A stretch of DNA of 64,000 bases from Actinopolymorpha alba DSM 45243 (GCF_000373925.1 NZ_KB892751.1:39683-103682); one strand, 5' to 3'. Shown: positions 1 to 8,578, counted from the stretch's first letter. The notes: generated by a model from the sequence alone, not told the origin. Numbers and translations: made by a program.

Positions 1-1886
1 GGAAGTTCGTAGAGTCCGGCGTCGGTTGCCAGGAGGAGACCATCTGTGGCGTCCCGGTCGGTCCAGGCCAGGTCGGTGATCGCTGGTTCGAGTTCGGCCA
101 CCCGGTGCCAGGTCTCGCCGAGGTCGCTCGACACGTAGACACCGGACGCGGTCCCGTCCTGCCGCCTCGTCAGTGCCGCGACCCGGCCGGCCCTGGCGGT
201 CATGCCCGGCCGGAGCGCCGCGGGCGCCGGCACGATCCGGCGTACCTCCTCGCCGGGGAATCGCCCGACGGGCTCCCAACCGCGTCCGCCATTGGTGGAG
301 CGGCACAGCAACTCACCGCACCCGGCGTACCACGTCTCTGGTTGGAACTGGTCGGCCGCGACCGCCCGCACAGAGGCATCCGGTGCGTCCTCCACGACGA
401 ACCGCACGTCGTCGACGTACCGGACGCCTGGCTCGGACTCTTCGAGCATCCGGTAGACGTTCGACGCCCGGAGTGGTTCACCGAACCGCCATCCGGTTGG
501 GTTCCGCGGTGTCGGCAATGGGCTGATCGCCTCGTAGAGCCGGTCGTGCAAGCGTCGCCGGACCGCGGCGAGGTCCTCGTCCCGGCGTACCACAACCCGG
601 CCGATCACCGACACCGCCTTGCAACGGGCCCAGGCCGCCAGGCAGCTGGTCCCCAGCGCCTGACGGCGCCGCAGGTCGTCCTCGACCCGGGCCCGGGCCG
701 CCTCGACCTGGTGGTCGAGCAGGACGCCGGCCGGAAGCCGCCAGCCCGGCCGGGCAGTGTCATCGACCGCGGGCACGAGGACAACTTCCACCTCACCTGG
801 CGAGGCGAACGACCACATCGCCGCCCGGGTGAACGCCTTGGCGCGGGCGACCGCGCCGGCGTTGGCCGTCGCGAGCAACTCGAAATCGCGGGCGGTCACA
901 GCGCGCTGCTGGGAGAGCACCTCGGCGGGACCACGCGCGAGGACCGAGTCGATCGACTCCAGCGCACACCCGCCGCGTGCTGGCGCCTGGTTGGTGACGC
1001 GTACGCCTGGCAGCGGATCAAGCAGCCTCGTAAGGACTCCGGCCGCGACATTGCCGCTTGCCCCGCCGCCCGTGCGGTACCACAGACGTACCTCTGTGTT
1101 CGCCGGTGGAACAGCGGCGATGGTCGTCAGCACGCCCGATCCCGCATTCCCAGCAGACCGCAGATCGAGAGCGGGCGCGAACGTCACGGTCCCCGACGCC
1201 CGGTCGAGCAGGTAGACCCGCGCGCCCGGTTCGACTCCCGCGAAGGTCGCCACCGGCTGCCAGATCTCGAAGGTCTTACCGGCGAACTCCCGTACGACCG
1301 CCCCCTCGCCGGCCGTCCCTCGGCGGATCTCGACTCCGAGCATCAGGTCGTACGGCTCAGTGGTGGTCGTGAGTGGAGCCTTCGAGGCCCGCAGGCTCTG
1401 GCCCGGCAGGCCGGTCCCGATCCCGAGCAACTCGCCCTCGACCACAGTGCAGTGGTACGCGCGGACAGTGGTCTCGTCCTGCCCAGCGGGGATTTCGCCC
1501 GCCTCGGTGGTGACGAACACGATCGGCTCGTTGGCGTCACGCTCGGCGCGTACCTTGGTGCCGACAGGGATCGCGATCGGCGGCTTCGGTGCCGCCGCGC
1601 CCGCCCGCCCGTTGCGGCTGAAGGTGAGGTCGGCCCAGGCGGCGGCCGGCGGATGGCGAGGGACCCTGAGCAGGTTGAGGAACTCGACGTACGCCTTCTC
1701 TGGCACGCGGTTCAGCCGGTAGAGCATCACCTCCATGAGGTGCGCGAACACCTCGACCAACACCATGCCCGGGTCGTGGATCGACAGGTCGGTCCAGGTC
1801 GGACACGTCCGCGCGATCCGCTCGCGCGCCTCCAGCACGAGATCGACGAAGGTGCGGTCGTCGAGGTCGGGGACGGGCAGGGTCAT
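1..1886 (-). CDS. eCIS baseplate J-like protein with C-terminal propeller repeats (partial)
   Basis: The frame opens at ATG 1886, overlapping the stop of the gp25-like gene by four bases, and has no stop before the left window edge, so the C-terminus is missing (628 codons seen). Residues 1 to about 505 look like a gp6/baseplate-J wedge protein of a contractile tail: an N-terminal HDPGMVLVEVFAHLMEVMLY segment near residues 37-56 and VTARDFELLA near 327, both typical of this family. The wedge links tube and sheath to the spike. After about residue 506 the sequence changes to propeller-like repeats with two Asp-box motifs, STNGGRGW (530-537) and SSDLGETW (586-593), seen in BNR/sialidase-like repeats. 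The fusion could give the baseplate an exposed ligand-binding or assembly surface; that role is inferred. It is the last gene visible in the cluster; remaining eCIS genes, including the AAA ATPase, must lie beyond the edge. Confidence 0.82.
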   Translation of the reverse strand, partial: MTLPVPDLDDRTFVDLVLEARERIARTCPTWTDLSIHDPGMVLVEVFAHLMEVMLYRLNRVPEKAYVEFLNLLRVPRHPPAAAWADLTFSRNGRAGAAAPKPPIAIPVGTKVRAERDANEPIVFVTTEAGEIPAGQDETTVRAYHCTVVEGELLGIGTGLPGQSLRASKAPLTTTTEPYDLMLGVEIRRGTAGEGAVVREFAGKTFEIWQPVATFAGVEPGARVYLLDRASGTVTFAPALDLRSAGNAGSGVLTTIAAVPPANTEVRLWYRTGGGASGNVAAGVLTRLLDPLPGVRVTNQAPARGGCALESIDSVLARGPAEVLSQQRAVTARDFELLATANAGAVARAKAFTRAAMWSFASPGEVEVVLVPAVDDTARPGWRLPAGVLLDHQVEAARARVEDDLRRRQALGTSCLAAWARCKAVSVIGRVVVRRDEDLAAVRRRLHDRLYEAISPLPTPRNPTGWRFGEPLRASNVYRMLEESEPGVRYVDDVRFVVEDAPDASVRAVAADQFQPETWYAGCGELLCRSTNGGRGWEPVGRFPGEEVRRIVPAPAALRPGMTARAGRVAALTRRQDGTASGVYVSSDLGETWHRVAELEPAITDLAWTDRDATDGLLLATDAGLYEL

Positions 1887-2344
1887 GGCGCCACCTCACC
1901 GGGAACGGGCTCGAGGTCGAGCTGGAAATGGACGACATCGGTGGCCAGACTCGAGCGGACCAGGTAGTGCAGCTCGACATTGAGGCGTTCGGGTACCCGC
2001 GGGTCGGCGTCCGCGTCCACGGTCAGAACGTCGACCCGGGGTTCCCATCGCTGGACCGCGTCGCGTACGTAGTGGATGGCAAGCCCAGCGGTGGTCTGGT
2101 CGTTCGGCGCGAAGACCAGGCGGTGGAGCTGAGAGCCGTAGGTCGGCCGCATCAGTCGCTCACCCGGACGCGTCGAGAGCAGCAGCAGGATCGCCTGGCG
2201 GATCGAGTCGTCGCCCTCGACCATCGCCAACCCGCCGGTGGCCGTGACGTTGAGGCCCATGGTCGTCCCGGCCGGCGAGGCAGTGCCGGCCGGCGCTCCG
2301 GCGCCGACGCCGGCGAAGTGGAGAGCACGGTAGGAGGCGGTCAT
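1883..2344 (-). CDS. gp25-like baseplate wedge protein of eCIS
   Basis: A 153-residue protein with the GPW/gp25 lysozyme-like fold signature: a hydrophobic helix followed by TRPGERLMRPTYGSQL and a C-terminal strand-rich part. In T4-type tails gp25 connects the central hub with the baseplate wedges and nucleates the sheath; it has no enzymatic role there. I start it at ATG 2344, whose ATGA overlaps the stop of the PAAR-like gene; the longer upstream frame lies inside that gene and looks like shadow. The N-terminal 30 residues are rich in Gly, Ala, Thr and Pro and are longer than in phage gp25. It is coupled by another ATGA overlap to the baseplate J-like gene downstream, consistent with equal-ratio synthesis of baseplate parts. 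Confidence 0.85.
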   Translation of the reverse strand: MTASYRALHFAGVGAGAPAGTASPAGTTMGLNVTATGGLAMVEGDDSIRQAILLLLSTRPGERLMRPTYGSQLHRLVFAPNDQTTAGLAIHYVRDAVQRWEPRVDVLTVDADADPRVPERLNVELHYLVRSSLATDVVHFQLDLEPVPGEVAP

Positions 2345-2679
2345 CGGTCCGCCCCCACATACGCCTGGCCCGACTGACGGACCTGGTAGTGGATGGTGCC
2401 GGGAACCGTGCCGTCGGTAAGTCCGTCGAGGTTGTCGAGAACGATGCGGTGCGTGCCAATCGTGAGCCAGGTGCTGTAACCCTTGGCCACCCGCAAAGTA
2501 GTGGCGCAGGGCTTCATCGTCGGGCCGGCGTTCGGGCACGCGGTGATGGTCCGGCCTTCAGGGTCAGCGGCGACGAGCACCGGAACCCCGCCGATGGTCA
2601 CCCAGCCCTGCGACGGCTTGTTCTTGACCCGACCGTCATGCCCGCACGTGATGACCGCTGCGGCGGTTACCCATCTCAT
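2341..2679 (-). CDS. PAAR-like spike tip protein of eCIS
   Basis: A 112-residue protein beginning with ATG 2679, overlapping the stop of the spike gene by four bases. It has the layout of PAAR-like tips: short glycine-bounded strands, GHDGRV near the start, GWVTIGGVPVLVA in the middle, and Cys at residues 12, 48 and 58 with His14 that could bind a metal ion. PAAR proteins cap the VgrG trimer and sharpen the spike. The hydrophobic N-terminus is brief and looks like the first strand, not a signal peptide. The position between the spike and the gp25-like gene supports the call; sequence alone is too short for a firm family assignment. Confidence 0.72.
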   Translation of the reverse strand: MRWVTAAAVITCGHDGRVKNKPSQGWVTIGGVPVLVAADPEGRTITACPNAGPTMKPCATTLRVAKGYSTWLTIGTHRIVLDNLDGLTDGTVPGTIHYQVRQSGQAYVGADR

Positions 2680-4301
2680 GACCGCACCTCCTGGTCTTCC
2701 GGTTCGGGTGCGTGCGCGAAGTCGACGGTTGCGGCCCGGATGGTCAGCTTCCGACCAGGCGCTTCAACCACCAGGTCGGTCTGAGCATGCAGGCGCACCA
2801 GATCGGGTCCGAGTTCGACGAAACTGCCGGAGCCGTCCGCGATTCGAATCCGGCGCTGGTCGTCGTCGAGCAGGATCGAATGGCCGGACGGTGTGGAGAA
2901 CGACCAGCGGCGGACCGCGCCGTCGACGATTCCGTTGTCAGGTGGAGCGATCTGTCCGAAAATCGAGCCGATCACAATGCCGTCCGCTGATATCCCATGC
3001 GGCAAAGCCACGAGCACCGTGTCATCGACATCGGGGAGCGCCACGATTCCCTTGTCGCGGCCGGCTCCTGGGCAGAGCACCGCGAGCCAGCCGGCGTCAA
3101 GGTCGCCTTGCGCTGGAAGGTTCACGCGGACTCGGCCGAGACCTTCCGGGTCATCGACGTTCGTGACCCGACCGAGGGTGATCGTTGAGTCCGTTGGCGC
3201 GTGGGCTGGTGTGGGTGGTTCGGTCGAGAACGCCGTACGAAAGCCGGTGCCATCCAGCGTGTGGATTGCCTCGGTCAGGACGTACGTCCCTTGGAAAGCG
3301 GTGGCAACACCGCGCAGGTCGACGCGAGTGCCAGCGCGAAGCGATGTGTCCCCCTCGGCCACACCGTGAAGCGTCACGACCTGCCCGGCACTCGCGTCGA
3401 GTCGTGCCTGGGCGAACCCGGTGAGTTCGTCCACACCACGTCCCGTCAGGTCAGTGTCCGCCCACTCCTCGGCCACGCCGGCGGTCAAGGAGGCGACGTC
3501 GAGGCCGACCCGGGCTCCACCTCGTGCGGTTGTTGCGCGTTCGTCCATCACCTCGGCCCGTTGGGCATGCCATCCCAACGCGCGGATGCGATGGCGTGCC
3601 CTGGAGGCGTTGACCGCGATCCGGGCCTCGAGCAGGGAGGTACCGAGGTCGAGCGGCACGGGGTCGCCGTTTCCGGCAAGCGTGACGAGCCGGAGTTCGC
3701 CGTCGACCAGGACCAGGTGGAGTCCCGCGTGATTGGCGGTCGCGGCGAGCAGCTCGAAGTCGGACTGGCTGTGCTGGACAATCCGGTCGCTGCGCGGTCC
3801 TGGTTCGTCGGCGTTCACCTGGATACCGAGGTCACTGGTCAGTGTGCTCGCGAGGTCGGCGACTGTGACGTCCTCGAACACCCGCAGCTGTTGCTGCCGG
3901 CGCAGCCGATGCAGAACGTCGTACGCCCGGATCCGGAGCAGGGCCTCGCCGTCAGGCCCATGGACCAGCTCGACCGCGCTCACCTCACCGTCGAAGCCCG
4001 CGGTCGTCGGAGTGGTGACGCGCCCGGGCACTGACACTTCGATGCGCGCGCCGATCGGGATGCTGTCGTACTCGGCCGCTGATCCTTGCCAGGTCGCGAA
4101 CGCGAGCTCGCACTGCGTCGGCAGCGACAGCCGGGACGCGATCCGCAGCGAGACAAGAGAACGGCGGACCGACTCCGCGACGGGACGGCCGTCCACCCGC
4201 AGATCGACGCTGGGTATGGCCGCGCTGGGCATGACCGCGCTGACCCCCACCGCGCTGGATCGGCTTCCTGCCGCGGGGAACGCTTCGTCGAGAGTGGTCA
4301 T
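2676..4301 (-). CDS. VgrG/gp5-gp27-like spike protein of eCIS
   Basis: A 541-residue protein starting at ATG 4301 (ATGA overlap with the LysM gene stop); the longer upstream frame is shadow. Residues about 25-330 match the gp27/phage late control D-like hub fold, with strand-rich repeats such as VTVADLASTLTSDLGIQV and the FELLAATANHAGLHLV segment typical of VgrG hubs. From residue 373 (TITLGRVTNVDDPEGLGRVRV, here given as TITLGRVTNVDDPEGL) an OB-fold gp5-like domain follows, then a short beta-rich C-terminus ending near residue 541. The trimer forms the hub and membrane-puncturing spike at the end of the inner tube. No extra effector domain is seen at the C-terminus, so cargo must be carried elsewhere. 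Neighbours encode the LysM adaptor and PAAR tip, the usual eCIS order. Confidence 0.88.
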   Translation of the reverse strand: MTTLDEAFPAAGSRSSAVGVSAVMPSAAIPSVDLRVDGRPVAESVRRSLVSLRIASRLSLPTQCELAFATWQGSAAEYDSIPIGARIEVSVPGRVTTPTTAGFDGEVSAVELVHGPDGEALLRIRAYDVLHRLRRQQQLRVFEDVTVADLASTLTSDLGIQVNADEPGPRSDRIVQHSQSDFELLAATANHAGLHLVLVDGELRLVTLAGNGDPVPLDLGTSLLEARIAVNASRARHRIRALGWHAQRAEVMDERATTARGGARVGLDVASLTAGVAEEWADTDLTGRGVDELTGFAQARLDASAGQVVTLHGVAEGDTSLRAGTRVDLRGVATAFQGTYVLTEAIHTLDGTGFRTAFSTEPPTPAHAPTDSTITLGRVTNVDDPEGLGRVRVNLPAQGDLDAGWLAVLCPGAGRDKGIVALPDVDDTVLVALPHGISADGIVIGSIFGQIAPPDNGIVDGAVRRWSFSTPSGHSILLDDDQRRIRIADGSGSFVELGPDLVRLHAQTDLVVEAPGRKLTIRAATVDFAHAPEPEDQEVRS

Positions 4302-5059
4302 GGTCGCCTCACTTCCGCGGTCGTCTCCAGCGGTGGAACGGCGAGGACGGTGCCCGGCAGGACCTCGAAGGGGTTGGCGATGTCGTTGTGCTTGGCGAGG
4401 AGACGCCACAGGAAGGGATTGCCGAGCCCGTCAGTGGCCAGCAGGTCAAAGCGGACGCCGGAAAAGCCCGGCCCGGCCGAACCATCACCGACGGCTTTGA
4501 CGGCGGCTGGGGTGGTCGTCTGGCCGGGCACCGCGCCGGCGACAGGAGCGGTTTGTCCCCGGGCGAGCTCTTCTTCGAAACTGTTGTGGGCAAGGGCTGC
4601 GGAGTCAGCGACCCTGACCAGCTTCATCCGCAGCCACGAACGACGCGGACTTCCGTACCCATCGAAGGCGTCGAACCGTTCGGCGACCGAGGCGATGACT
4701 CCGGGGACGTTCCAGGTCTTGCCCCACACCAACCGCACCCGGGGAGGACGGACCGATCCGCGTTCCTCGGCGGAGTTCTCGGCGAGCAGCCACAGCCGGC
4801 GGGTCAGGGTACGCACGTCAGTGGGTGCGGCCTTCGTCTCGACGAAATCCACGTCGAAGAGCAGGTCGAGGCGGATCTCGGTACGGCCGCCGCCCGTGAA
4901 CTGCAACGGATCATCGGCGAGGCCGGCGCCGACCAACTGGCCGCGCTCTGAGCCGCGAGGACGAATGCCGGCGAGCCGGGTGACCTCAACCGTCTCGGGG
5001 TTGAGCAGGCAGTCGATCCGTTCGCCGGTCTCGTCAACCAGGAAGGCAACGCGTTCCAT
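4298..5059 (-). CDS. LysM-domain baseplate adaptor of eCIS (Cis7/gp53-like)
   Basis: A 253-residue protein. The N-terminal 130 residues are strand-rich and resemble tail proteins that bind the tube-hub junction (FLVDETGERIDCLLNPETVE is typical of this family). After a Pro/Ala/Thr linker, a LysM-type fold appears at about residues 205-250 (LATDGLGNPFLWRLLAKHND then PFEVLPGTVLAVP). In eCIS and phage tails such proteins join the inner tube to the spike; peptidoglycan binding is not implied. I prefer ATG 5059 because GAGG lies six bases upstream and the start shares one base with the previous stop (TGATG); GTG 5062 is the alternative. It is coupled downstream to the spike gene by an ATGA overlap. 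Confidence 0.85.
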   Translation of the reverse strand: MERVAFLVDETGERIDCLLNPETVEVTRLAGIRPRGSERGQLVGAGLADDPLQFTGGGRTEIRLDLLFDVDFVETKAAPTDVRTLTRRLWLLAENSAEERGSVRPPRVRLVWGKTWNVPGVIASVAERFDAFDGYGSPRRSWLRMKLVRVADSAALAHNSFEEELARGQTAPVAGAVPGQTTTPAAVKAVGDGSAGPGFSGVRFDLLATDGLGNPFLWRLLAKHNDIANPFEVLPGTVLAVPPLETTAEVRRP

Positions 5060-6099
5060 CACGCACCTCGCTGCTCGTCGTCGAGGCGGCGGACGTGGTC
5101 AGGGTCGGTGAATGCCGGGTGGGGTGGGGTCCACAGCACGGAGTCATCCAGCAGTGCCGGCCACGGATCGAACGGCGAGGGATCGAACGGCGAGGGATCG
5201 AGTGGCGACGGATCGAGTGGCGACGGATCGAACGAAGACTGGCGGGACGGTTGCGGGTCCGATGCCCACGGGGCGGATGGCCATGGGGCCGATGGCCGTG
5301 GGTCGAATGGGCTCGGGACGGATGGCGAGGTGTCGCGAAGCCGAGCTCCCAAAGCTGGATCGATCGGTGCGGTGGAGGACCACGCCGATGAGGCGGACCC
5401 GGGTGAGACGGACGTTGGTGGGCGCTCAGTTCGGTTCACGGAAAGGGCTCGTACCGACCTAGGTGCGTACGCGGGCTCTGCGACGGTGGGACGGGCGCGA
5501 TGCACTGGCGACGGTGCGGCCGCTTCGGCGGGCGGTTCGGCAACCTCGACGGGCGGTTCGGCCACCTCGACCGGGGGCGCGGCCACCTCGACCGGGGGCG
5601 CGGCCACCTCGACCGGGGGCGCGGCCACCTCGACCGGCGGTATGTCGGAGGTGTCTCTGGTTGGCGTCGGTTGGACCGGGAGCTCTGTCGGACTCTGGCG
5701 CTCGAACGGTGCTGGCGACCAGTGAGTCGGCGGATCCCTGCGGACAAGCGCTAACCAATGCGCCGGTGGCTGACGAACGGAATCCGCACCTTCGTTGACG
5801 TTTCCCGGGCCGTTGGTGCCCTGGACCTCGCTGTCCGGTACTCCGTCCTCAGCCCAGTCGCGGCTGTCTGCCCATTCGCCTTTCGCCCAGTTGTTTTCGG
5901 GGCAGTTGTTTTCCGCGGGTTCAGTTCGCACGGGGTCGCTTTCCGGCCGACCGGCTGCTGACCGGTCCGATGGCGGCTCCACGACCAGCGCGTGCTCGAG
6001 CCGGGAAGCGTGCTGGGCCAGGGTTTCCAGCCAGCGGGCGACCACGTTACGCAGCAGGCGTAGCACCACCGCCACCTTCTTCGCGAACAATCCCTTCAT
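5059..6099 (-). CDS. Proline-rich tandem-repeat protein inside the eCIS cluster
   Basis: No known family was recognised. The first 40 residues are basic and amphipathic or hydrophobic (MKGLFAKKVAVVLRLLRNVV), then the chain is acidic, Pro/Ser/Ala-rich and looks disordered. Two repeat blocks are visible: a seven-residue PPVEVAA-type repeat (five 21-bp units, 5539-5643) and a five-residue DPSPF/L-type repeat (four 15-bp units and a partial fifth, 5165-5235). ATG 6099 lies 53 bases inside the tube gene and lacks a clear ribosome site; GTG 6075 is a possible alternative. The C-terminus (HPAFTDPDHVRRLDDEQRGA) is more ordered. Its place between tube and LysM adaptor suggests a structural spacer, chaperone or cargo protein, but this is inference. 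High GC in all frames makes the N-terminal boundary uncertain. Confidence 0.6.
   Translation of the reverse strand: MKGLFAKKVAVVLRLLRNVVARWLETLAQHASRLEHALVVEPPSDRSAAGRPESDPVRTEPAENNCPENNWAKGEWADSRDWAEDGVPDSEVQGTNGPGNVNEGADSVRQPPAHWLALVRRDPPTHWSPAPFERQSPTELPVQPTPTRDTSDIPPVEVAAPPVEVAAPPVEVAAPPVEVAEPPVEVAEPPAEAAAPSPVHRARPTVAEPAYAPRSVRALSVNRTERPPTSVSPGSASSAWSSTAPIDPALGARLRDTSPSVPSPFDPRPSAPWPSAPWASDPQPSRQSSFDPSPLDPSPLDPSPFDPSPFDPWPALLDDSVLWTPPHPAFTDPDHVRRLDDEQRGA
5165..5235. repeat. 15-bp tandem repeat in the proline-rich eCIS gene
   Basis: Four complete units and a partial fifth of a 15-bp sequence (ggatcgaacggcgag and variants) encode DPSPF/DPSPL on the minus strand. Units pair up as two identical copies followed by two identical variant copies, suggesting recent stepwise duplication. 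Confidence 0.9.
5539..5643. repeat. 21-bp tandem repeat in the proline-rich eCIS gene
   Basis: Five 21-bp units, three of them identical, encode the heptapeptide PPVEVAA/PPVEVAE on the minus strand. The repeat is in frame, so copy-number change would lengthen or shorten the protein without breaking it. Confidence 0.9.
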
Positions 6100-6541
6100 G
6101 GGCGATGACGAGCGCCTCGATCGCGATGCCGTTGCCCATGGCGTCGAATGTGGGTGCCTTCCATGCCTGCGGCCAGGCGTTGCGCAGGTGCCAGCGCATC
6201 ACTTCCTGCGAGCCGGATGGATCGAGGACGAGGAGGTAGACGCTGCGTCGGAACTGCTGGTGGTTGACGGCGGACATCAGCCACTCCCACATCGCGCGTG
6301 AGGAAGTGAGGCCGGCTTCCAGGACGACGGGCCCGTAGGTCACCCGGCCGGGTATGGCGCGGACAACCGCGTTGTTGCCGGCCTCGCGATACGACAGCCG
6401 CTCGACGCGCGCCTCGAGGTCTATGATCCGGGTGAAATGGCCCACGGTAATGCCGTCGATGATGAGCTTGAAGTTGTAGTCGCGGTAGGGATCTATGGTG
6501 GTGCCCGGCGAAGCGGCCGGGCGGGCTGTGGTCTCGGCCAT
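6047..6541 (-). CDS. eCIS inner tube protein (gp19-like)
   Basis: A 164-residue protein of the T4 gp19/Hcp-like tube family: DPYRDYNFKLIIDGITVGHF near the start, then the beta-barrel core and YGPVVLEAGLTSSRAMWEWL in the middle, and a C-terminal strand ending VIAHEGIVREE. Hexameric rings of this protein stack into the tube that is fired through the sheath. The start is ATG 6541, with AAGGAG seven bases upstream inside the end of the sheath gene. Its length and motifs are normal for the family. Only one tube gene is seen in the window, while many eCIS clusters have two or three; more could lie past the left edge. Confidence 0.92.
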   Translation of the reverse strand: MAETTARPAASPGTTIDPYRDYNFKLIIDGITVGHFTRIIDLEARVERLSYREAGNNAVVRAIPGRVTYGPVVLEAGLTSSRAMWEWLMSAVNHQQFRRSVYLLVLDPSGSQEVMRWHLRNAWPQAWKAPTFDAMGNGIAIEALVIAHEGIVREEGGGGATPAA

Positions 6542-6542
6542 C

Positions 6543-7814
6543 TCAGGCTCCTTGGTTCTCGGATTCGGCTCCGGCCATCGACTGGCTGAGCTTGAACACC
6601 ACGAATTCCGCGGGTTTGACCGGCGCGACCCCGATCAGTGCCACCACCTGGCCCGCGTCCCGCACATGCGGGGGATTGGTTTCCTCGTCGCACTTGACGA
6701 AGAACGCCTCAGCCGGCGTACGACCAAACAACGCGCCGTCGTTCCAGACCCGGGTGAGGAAGGCCCTGATCTCACAGCGGATGGAGGTCCAGAGGGTGTG
6801 ATCGTTGGGTTCGAAGACGATCCAGTTGGTGCCCTCTTCGATTGACTCCTTCAGCATGTTGAACAATCTGCGTACGTTGAGATAGCGCCACTCGCTTGCT
6901 TCTGCCGCGAGGGTGCGAGCTCCCCAGATACGGATGCCTGAGTCGGCGAACGCCCGGATGCAGTTCACCCCCTTGGGGTTGAGCAGTTCCTGTTCCTGCC
7001 GCGTGACCTGGTAGGTGAGGTCGACAACCCCGCCGGCGATGGGTTCGTTCGCCGGTGCTTTGTGAACGCCGCGCTGGGTGTCGTTGCGTGCCCAGACGCC
7101 AGCGACGTGACCACTCGGCGGAGTGGGCACCGTCGTCCCGGTGACCGGGTCGTAGGCCACCAACCACGGAACATAGAGCGCGCCGTACGCCGACTGCCGC
7201 GGCCGAAGACCCGAGTTGTCGTCGCCTGGTGGAGTTTCGGTGCCGGCGTCGGTTTCCTCGTCCGAACCACTCGGCGCGCTCGATGCGCTTGTCGTGGTCG
7301 TACGCCGGACCGGGCGTGGATCGGAGCCCATGACTCTTGTCAGGCGTTCGACATCCTCGACTTCGGCCGGCCCGTCCAGGATCGCGACCCGGTCACCACG
7401 CGGCGGCTCGCAGTGGGTGAGCAGAGCCTCGTACGCCAGGGCATCGGTGTAGCCAGGTGCAGCCACGATGGCGATCTCGTCGATGGGTTCCAGCAGCTGG
7501 AGTCCCGAACGTTTCCGGCCGCCGCCAGCGATTGGTTCGCCTTCCTCGACGTTGACGATGTAGCAGCGACCACCACCGTTGGCGAAGAAGCCGTACACCG
7601 CCCGGACGAGCGGGGTGCTCATCGATTCGCCCTCGACAAGGAAGGTGGCGGCGAACTCCGTCCAGTTGTTCACCGGGACGGCCCGATCCCGGGCGACGGA
7701 TCGGTTCGGTGCCGTACCAACAAAGCCGACCGTGCTGGTGCCGACCGCACCAATGGGGTGGGAACCGCCCGGCACCTCTTCGACATAAACACCGGGTGCG
7801 GCATAGGTGGGCAT
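6543..7814 (-). CDS. eCIS contractile sheath protein
   Basis: A 423-residue phage tail-sheath-family protein. The N-terminus is the classic MPTYAAPGVYVEEVPGGSHP, which forms the inter-subunit strand exchange; the conserved C-terminal sheath domain carries LNPKGVNCIRAFADSGIRIW (about residues 275-294), NWIVFEPND and the end VAPVKPAEFVVFKLSQ. A low-complexity insert rich in Ser, Thr and acidic residues (about 165-205) probably forms a surface loop on the sheath exterior. Contraction of the sheath drives the tube and spike into a target. The start codon is two bases beyond the stop of the upstream gene and the stop lies one base before the tube gene, so sheath and tube are translated together. 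Confidence 0.95.
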   Translation of the reverse strand: MPTYAAPGVYVEEVPGGSHPIGAVGTSTVGFVGTAPNRSVARDRAVPVNNWTEFAATFLVEGESMSTPLVRAVYGFFANGGGRCYIVNVEEGEPIAGGGRKRSGLQLLEPIDEIAIVAAPGYTDALAYEALLTHCEPPRGDRVAILDGPAEVEDVERLTRVMGSDPRPVRRTTTTSASSAPSGSDEETDAGTETPPGDDNSGLRPRQSAYGALYVPWLVAYDPVTGTTVPTPPSGHVAGVWARNDTQRGVHKAPANEPIAGGVVDLTYQVTRQEQELLNPKGVNCIRAFADSGIRIWGARTLAAEASEWRYLNVRRLFNMLKESIEEGTNWIVFEPNDHTLWTSIRCEIRAFLTRVWNDGALFGRTPAEAFFVKCDEETNPPHVRDAGQVVALIGVAPVKPAEFVVFKLSQSMAGAESENQGA

Positions 7815-7816
7815 AG

Positions 7817-8578
7817 TCAGTTCTCCTCGAGATCGCAGTGAATGACGACCGGATCGGTGTCGGTGCCCGGACTGGTTCCGGTGGCCTGGTCGGCCGGCTG
7901 GGTATCGACCTCCGCCACCAGCCGGCGTCCCTTGACGGTGAGGCGGAGCTTCGACCGGTCCGCGGCAGGAATGCCAGCGATCGTGAACGTGCCGTCGTTT
8001 CGGGTGCGGGTCGTCTTGCCGGTCGCCAGGTCTTCGACGTCGACACCGGCCATCGGGACATCACCCGGACCGACGAGGCGCCCCCGTATCGACCGCATCG
8101 TGACCTCGCGCACCTGCAGCGGGGTACGAACGGCCGGCGCCTCGGCGGTGGTCCTTGCGACCTGGGCGGGTACGTCGAGGATGAGCGCGGTACGCGGCCG
8201 GGCCCGCAACGCCTGCCACAGTGCGGGGACCAACGGATCGACCACGAGCGTGACCTCGCGCGCGGCCACGGCAGCGACCAGCACCGGGTCCAGGACGGGT
8301 GCGGCCTCGTCGGTGCCGGCGACCGTCACCAGGTACCGCACCCTGAACCTGAAGGGCTCCCGCTGCCAGACTCCCCGAAACTCCTGTTCTGGTTGGAGTT
8401 CCAGTGGCCAGACGCGCAGGCCTGCCGACTCCGAGGGATCGTCCACGGGCGGACCGAGGGTGACCGGCGTATCGGTGACCTGGGCAAGCCAGTCGAGGAG
8501 AAGCGCTGTCGCGCCGGCGAAAGGGCCGCCCGCGGATGCGGGCGGCGCCCCCGCAAGGCTCTGGCGGGAAGCACCCAT
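7817..8578 (-). CDS. Probable eCIS tail-terminator-like protein with carboxypeptidase-regulatory-like domain
   Basis: A 253-residue protein in the position of the eCIS tail terminator (Cis16/DUF4255-like), immediately upstream of the sheath gene. Residues about 20-160 are compatible with a terminator fold (LLLDWLAQVTDTPVTLG, then FRFRVRYLVTVAG and a helical VLDPVLVAAVAAREVTLVVD segment). Residues about 163-235 form a carboxypeptidase-regulatory-like beta sandwich: RSIRGRLVGPGDVPMAGVDV followed by TRTRNDGTFTIAGIP. Terminator proteins cap the sheath and tube at the far end and fix the length. The extra sandwich may decorate the cap or mediate anchoring; this is inference. The family assignment rests on position and weak resemblance, so a structure-based search could revise it. 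Confidence 0.6.
   Translation of the reverse strand: MGASRQSLAGAPPASAGGPFAGATALLLDWLAQVTDTPVTLGPPVDDPSESAGLRVWPLELQPEQEFRGVWQREPFRFRVRYLVTVAGTDEAAPVLDPVLVAAVAAREVTLVVDPLVPALWQALRARPRTALILDVPAQVARTTAEAPAVRTPLQVREVTMRSIRGRLVGPGDVPMAGVDVEDLATGKTTRTRNDGTFTIAGIPAADRSKLRLTVKGRRLVAEVDTQPADQATGTSPGTDTDPVVIHCDLEEN

Noticed and set aside
105..1967. 620-codon open frame on the plus strand
   Set aside because: It is antisense to the J-like baseplate gene, has no domain motif, and such long frames are common at this GC content.
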